The position numbers and the translations under genes were made by a program. This document shows positions 60,498 through 64,000 of a DNA stretch of 64,000 nucleotides, one piece after another; within the stretch, counting starts at the first letter, position 1; each line of letters opens with the position of its first letter. Source of the DNA: Burkholderiales bacterium (GTDB lineage: Bacteria; Pseudomonadota; Gammaproteobacteria; Burkholderiales; Nitrosomonadaceae); the NCBI GenBank assembly GCA_024235795.1, contig JACKLR010000001.1:1240001-1304000 (forward strand). The letters run 5' to 3'. The notes under the pieces are model-generated. The model searched no databases and was not told the DNA's origin. It saw only the letters and a program-made list of their open reading frames with translations.

Positions 60498-61334
60498 ATG
60501 AAAAAAACTATTTTAATCACAGGTTGTTCAAGTGGTATTGGCTATTGTGTTGCCAAGTCACTGCATGAACGGGGATATCGCGTTTTCGCCACTGCGCGCA
60601 GGAAAGAAAGTGTCGAAATTTTACTCAGCGAAGGACTGGAGAGTTTTCGTCTGGACTTGATGGATTCAAATTCCATACACTTCGCCTTTGAAGAAGTCTT
60701 GCGCCGAACGGATGGACAGTTATATGCATTATTCAATAATGGCGCCTACGGTTTACCGGGCGCAATTGAGGATTTGAGCCGCCAAGCATTACGCGACCAA
60801 TTCGAAACCAACGTGTTCGGCTGGCAGGAACTGACCAACCTGGTATTACCCGTGATGCGCAAACAGGGCTATGGCCGAATCATTCAAAACAGTTCAGTAC
60901 TAGGTTTTGTCTCCTTGCCTTTCCGTGGTGCATACAATGCCTCAAAATACGCCATCGAAGGACTCAGCGATACCATGCGTCTTGAATTAAAAGGCAGTAA
61001 CATTTATATCAGTTTGATTGAACCCGGCCCGATCACCAGCAAGTTCAGGGCCAATGCGGTTACAATGCTGGCCAAATATGTTGATGTTGAAAACAGCATT
61101 CATCAGGATAGATACAAAGCCGTACTCAAACGGCTTAACAAAGAAGGGCCTGCAGTACCCTTCACCTTGCCGCCAGAGGCTGTTCTTAAACGCGTTATCC
61201 ATGCACTGGAAGCCAAAAAACCGCACCCCAGATACTATGTCACTTTTCCAACATACTTATTTGGCGTTCTGAAGCGTATACTCAGCACCCGCGCCCTTGA
61301 TGTATTGCTCGCAAAATCTGGGAACAGCAATTGA
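60498..61334 (+). CDS. Short-chain dehydrogenase/reductase (YbbO-like)
   Basis: NAD(P)-dependent oxidoreductase of the classical SDR type. The cofactor motif TGCSSGIG is at residues 8-15, NNGAYG near 85, the catalytic Ser in IQNSSVLGF near 138 and the YNASKYAIEG Tyr-Lys pair near 152. 278 aa from the ATG at 60498; a far longer in-frame start overlaps the DUF6164 gene and is rejected. The sequence resembles E. coli YbbO, an NADP-dependent aldehyde reductase. Confidence 0.87.
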   Translation: MKKTILITGCSSGIGYCVAKSLHERGYRVFATARRKESVEILLSEGLESFRLDLMDSNSIHFAFEEVLRRTDGQLYALFNNGAYGLPGAIEDLSRQALRDQFETNVFGWQELTNLVLPVMRKQGYGRIIQNSSVLGFVSLPFRGAYNASKYAIEGLSDTMRLELKGSNIYISLIEPGPITSKFRANAVTMLAKYVDVENSIHQDRYKAVLKRLNKEGPAVPFTLPPEAVLKRVIHALEAKKPHPRYYVTFPTYLFGVLKRILSTRALDVLLAKSGNSN

Positions 61335-61372
61335 ACGACACTATACACTTAAATTGGGACACATGGCTTTGC

Positions 61373-61405
61373 AAAAAAAAGCACCTCACTGAAACAGCAA
61401 GGTGC
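61373..61405 (-). terminator. Rho-independent terminator of the outer-membrane protein gene
   Basis: On the minus strand GCACCT (61400-61405) pairs with AGGTGC (61381-61386) around a 13-nt loop, followed by eight T (61373-61380). This is a good intrinsic terminator for the minus-strand gene at 61584. Two more inverted repeats lie between: TTCCTGAT/ATCAGGAA (61501-61527) and ATGATCTAC/GTAGATCAT (61530-61567). Confidence 0.75.
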
Positions 61406-61583
61406 AATGGCTTCGTCACGAACTTATACGCTTTGACAACTACTCATAGAACATACAACAGAACAACATGGGAAAAGCAAAAAAACTTTCATATCTTACG
61501 TTCCTGATCAATATAACCAATCAGGAAAGATGATCTACGGTCATTTTCTGTAACCTGGGTAGATCATTTTTCACATTAATCAT

Positions 61584-62471
61584 TTACCAGCCCATACCGA
61601 TATAACCACCCAACGTCAAACCATCTATTTTAGCGCCATCCAATGTGCCAACAGTATAGTGGTAACGCGCATCAGCACCGATATAAATATCTTTCCATAC
61701 GTTATATTCAGCGCCCCCGCCAAACATAACGCCGGGGTCCAAGACGGTAATGGATTCAGAAGGTGGGCTTATGACATGTATAGCCAAACCTGCCGGAATA
61801 ATCCAGGGTCTGAATTTAGAACCTTCCATGAATTTGATTTTTGGCGCGGCAGTCAGCGTGAATTGACTAACGGTAACCCCTCTAGGATTATCTGGAAAAC
61901 CGGCTAACTGGGTTGGTTCGTTTGCAAGTGCATTACCCGCAACGCCGGTTCGGAAATGTTTGTATTCAAACATGACTTCGGCCAAAACTTCTGTCCGCGG
62001 CATCAAACCCCATACATCGTTTGTCAAGCTGAAATCCAGGCCCGCACCAATATACCAAGCATCCCTATCTGCGCGATCCTGCGCGCCGACAGGCGCAACC
62101 CGACTTTCTATAGATACAGCGTTATGGGTATGGTCGCTACGCGCCCAACCGCCACGAAAGAAAACGCGGTGACGCTTATCTGTGCCAGCCGTTGTCGTTG
62201 ATGAAACACGAGACACTTCCTCACGCGCAGCCGTTGCCTGCGCCTTAGCCTCAACAGCGGTTTGTTGAGCTTCTACTGCTTTTGAATCTGATTCAGTTCT
62301 GACTCTCTGCAATTCACCTTGAACCGATCTGAGCATATTCTCCAGTTCCTGGACTTTTTGTTCCAGAGCCTTGGTTCGATCATGCGCAAAAGCATGAGGC
62401 ATGAATATCATGCTTGCCAAAAGGAGAACCACACCACTGCCAACCCCCTTTTTGTCATAGAAAAATTTCAT
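61584..62471 (-). CDS. Outer-membrane beta-barrel protein with N-terminal coiled coil
   Basis: A signal peptide (VVLLLASMIFMPHAFA) is followed by a coiled coil at residues 33-90 (KALEQKVQELENMLRSVQGE and Ala/Glu-rich heptads). A predicted 8-strand-type barrel follows, ending in GYIGMGW with an aromatic C-terminus that the Bam machinery recognises. 295 aa. The coiled coil may trimerise or reach peptidoglycan. The specific function is unknown. Confidence 0.75.
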   Translation of the reverse strand: MKFFYDKKGVGSGVVLLLASMIFMPHAFAHDRTKALEQKVQELENMLRSVQGELQRVRTESDSKAVEAQQTAVEAKAQATAAREEVSRVSSTTTAGTDKRHRVFFRGGWARSDHTHNAVSIESRVAPVGAQDRADRDAWYIGAGLDFSLTNDVWGLMPRTEVLAEVMFEYKHFRTGVAGNALANEPTQLAGFPDNPRGVTVSQFTLTAAPKIKFMEGSKFRPWIIPAGLAIHVISPPSESITVLDPGVMFGGGAEYNVWKDIYIGADARYHYTVGTLDGAKIDGLTLGGYIGMGW

Positions 62472-62671
62472 CTAATCCTCCAAATTATGTATTTATGTAA
62501 TTATTTATGTTTTCTAAATACGTTCTCGACAAATCATTTGAAGCCACTTACCCACTTACTACTCCCGTACACATCAGGGTACATGGGATACTCGTTTTCA
62601 AACTTTCTTATTTTCTCTTCTACCACTTCGACTTTTTTTTCAGATAATATGTAAGCACAGGGATTTCAACT

Positions 62672-62685
62672 TTGATCTGCATCAA
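62672..62685. promoter_or_regulatory. Perfect FNR/ANR-type site
   Basis: TTGAT-CTGC-ATCAA matches the FNR consensus in all ten defined positions. It lies 35 bp before the aat start and 200 bp before the divergent outer-membrane protein gene. In 62472-62719 I see no other gene. The regulated gene is uncertain. Confidence 0.5.
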
Positions 62686-62719
62686 GCTAAGATTAATTTG
62701 TTTTTTTATTTCAAATTTT

Positions 62720-63421
62720 ATGGTTCAGGTTCATCTAATGTTTTCAGATTCTTTGTTTCCGCCTTTGGAAGAAGCATTACTGGAACCTAATGGTTTGCTG
62801 GCTGTTGGCGGAGATCTCTCACCAAACCGCCTGATCAATGCGTACAAAAATGGTATTTTTCCATGGTTTAATGAGAATGAACCGATACTATGGTGGAGCC
62901 CGAATCCACGTATGGTGTTATTTCCCGGCGAACTAAAAGTTTCCCGCTCTTTAAAGAAATCAATAAAAAAAAATAACTACCTTATTCGAACTGATCTTCA
63001 TTTCACACAAGTTATGCAGGCCTGTGCCGCACCACGCAAAAATCAAGCCGGCACATGGATTCATCCGGAAATGATTGCAGCCTATAGCACACTGCATGAA
63101 ATCGGATTAGCCCATTCTGTGGAAACCTGGATGAATGGAGAACTCGTTGGCGGACTTTACGGCATTGCCTTGGGAAGCGTTTTTTTCGGCGAATCCATGT
63201 TTTCATGTGCGCCTGATGCCTCTAAAATTGCATTTGTACATCTGGTCAAGCAATTAGCGGAATGGAATTTTGTGTTAATTGATTGTCAAACAAGTACAGC
63301 ACATCTTGCATCTTTAGGTGCACGAGAGATTCCCAGAACAGAATTTAGCCGTCTATTGAACAAATGGATCAAACACCCAGAGCAGGGTAAAAAATGGAAT
63401 TTTAGTAACATGAACGTTTAG
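62720..63421 (+). CDS. aat: Leucyl/phenylalanyl-tRNA--protein transferase
   Basis: Adds Leu or Phe to N-terminal Arg or Lys for ClpAP degradation. NGLLAVGGDLSPNRLINAYK, GIFPWFNENEPILWWSPNPR, the central ETWMNGELVGGLYGIALGSV and FFGESMF, and the C-terminal IDCQTSTAHLASLGAREIPR are family signatures. The start is uncertain: ATG at 62720 (MVQVHLMFSDSLFPP) or at 62738. 233 aa. It is followed by bpt after 4 nt. Confidence 0.94.
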   Translation: MVQVHLMFSDSLFPPLEEALLEPNGLLAVGGDLSPNRLINAYKNGIFPWFNENEPILWWSPNPRMVLFPGELKVSRSLKKSIKKNNYLIRTDLHFTQVMQACAAPRKNQAGTWIHPEMIAAYSTLHEIGLAHSVETWMNGELVGGLYGIALGSVFFGESMFSCAPDASKIAFVHLVKQLAEWNFVLIDCQTSTAHLASLGAREIPRTEFSRLLNKWIKHPEQGKKWNFSNMNV

Positions 63422-63425
63422 TCGA

Positions 63426-64000
63426 ATGAAAACGCTGAAATATCACACAACGCATCCCTATCCATGCGGTTATTTTTCTGACAGAATGGCGCGTTCGGAA
63501 GTTGTATCGCCAGAATATTCCATTGACACAGAAACGTATGGCCGACTGATGAAGACAGGATATCGCCGCAGTGGTCAGTTTGTCTATCGACCATGTTGCG
63601 ATCAATGCCACGCCTGCTTATCGGTACGTGTGAAAGTTGAAACTTTTATACCTAACCGTTCACAGCACAGAAGCTGGAAAAAGCATCACCATTTGACCGC
63701 CGAACAGCATGAATTGTATTTCGATGAAACACATTTCGCACTTTATCAGCGTTATCAAGCTGCACGCCATGCAAGCGGAGCGATGGATCAAGACAGCCGT
63801 GAGCAATACCAAAATTTTCTGCTTCACAGTCACGTCAGTTCCAAACTGATCACATTTTATGATGCAGCACAACTTTGCATGATCAGTATTATAGACGAGC
63901 TACCTGATGGACTTTCATCCGTTTACACCTTTTATGATCCGGAAATCAAGCAAGCCAGCTTTGGCACCTATAGTATATTATGGCAAATACAACTTTGCAG
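63426..64000 (+). CDS. bpt: Aspartate/glutamate leucyltransferase (Bpt), cut by window end
   Basis: Adds Leu to N-terminal Asp or Glu, the companion of Aat in the N-degron pathway. The translation begins MKTLKYHTTHPYPCGYFSDR and shows the RPCCDQCHACLSVRVKVETF cluster (Cys-rich site of ATE-type transferases) and FDETHFALYQRYQAARH. About 191 residues are present of the ~240 expected. The pair aat-bpt is usual in proteobacteria. Confidence 0.93.
   Translation, partial: MKTLKYHTTHPYPCGYFSDRMARSEVVSPEYSIDTETYGRLMKTGYRRSGQFVYRPCCDQCHACLSVRVKVETFIPNRSQHRSWKKHHHLTAEQHELYFDETHFALYQRYQAARHASGAMDQDSREQYQNFLLHSHVSSKLITFYDAAQLCMISIIDELPDGLSSVYTFYDPEIKQASFGTYSILWQIQLC

Overview
The window looks like part of a betaproteobacterial chromosome, most likely a Nitrosomonas-type ammonia oxidiser. 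This is inferred from gene order, the moderate-to-low GC of the housekeeping part, a cytochrome P460-family gene and the run serC-serA-pheA-hisC-DAHP synthase-tyrA behind gyrA; no rRNA or other strain marker is present. I found no tRNA, rRNA or CRISPR array.

Region 1 (1-22.7 kb, all minus strand) is translation machinery. Read in the direction of transcription it runs yajQ, then rpsL-rpsG-fusA-tuf, the S10 genes (rpsJ to rpsQ), the spc genes (rplN to secY), infA-rpmJ, the alpha genes (rpsM-rpsK-rpsD-rpoA-rplQ), then birA-coaX-engB and the 3' part of hemB. A strong sigma70-like promoter followed by a structured leader with a terminator-like hairpin precedes rpsL. A second promoter candidate lies in the 237-bp gap between rpsQ and rplN, where the spc operon starts in E. 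coli.

Region 2 (22.8-35.6 kb) is metabolism. argG, argF and argD (arginine) are on the minus strand. gyrA and the serine/aromatic series (serC, serA, pheA, hisC, DAHP synthase, tyrA) are on the plus strand, several of them overlapping. The usual continuation after tyrA (aroA-cmk-rpsA in relatives) is absent; a truncated IS701-type transposase sits there instead.

Region 3 (35.7-53.5 kb) is accessory and mosaic. It holds a VapBC toxin-antitoxin pair with a palindromic operator candidate, a frameshifted vanadium-haloperoxidase gene, a disulfide oxidoreductase overlapping tail-to-tail with a glycine/cysteine-rich membrane protein, a GC-rich GNAT plus allantoinase (PuuE) pair, and a 152-bp MITE-like element. 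These are followed by a run of mostly secreted proteins (unknown Cys-rich protein, PHB-depolymerase-like esterase, formylglycine-type sulfatase, HExxH protein, DUF4168 protein), a decayed ABM-monooxygenase pseudogene, an aquaglyceroporin, two small lipoproteins, a DUF5995 protein and a BolA-like protein.

Region 4 (54-64 kb) returns to ordinary chromosomal genes: ybhP-clsB, Sua5 (tRNA t6A), a CbbY-type HAD phosphatase, dksA, rpmE (L31), a cupin, a cytochrome P460/c'-beta-type haem protein lacking the cross-link lysine, DUF6164, an SDR, an outer-membrane barrel protein, and the N-degron transferase pair aat-bpt, cut by the window end.

The most unusual signals are the rpsL leader attenuator candidate, the haloperoxidase frameshift, the MITE-like element, the ABM pseudogene, the Met-for-Lys change in the P460-family protein, the Thr at the Arg118 position of BirA, the coding overlap at 41.3 kb and the 13-codon leader ORF fused to the rpmE start.
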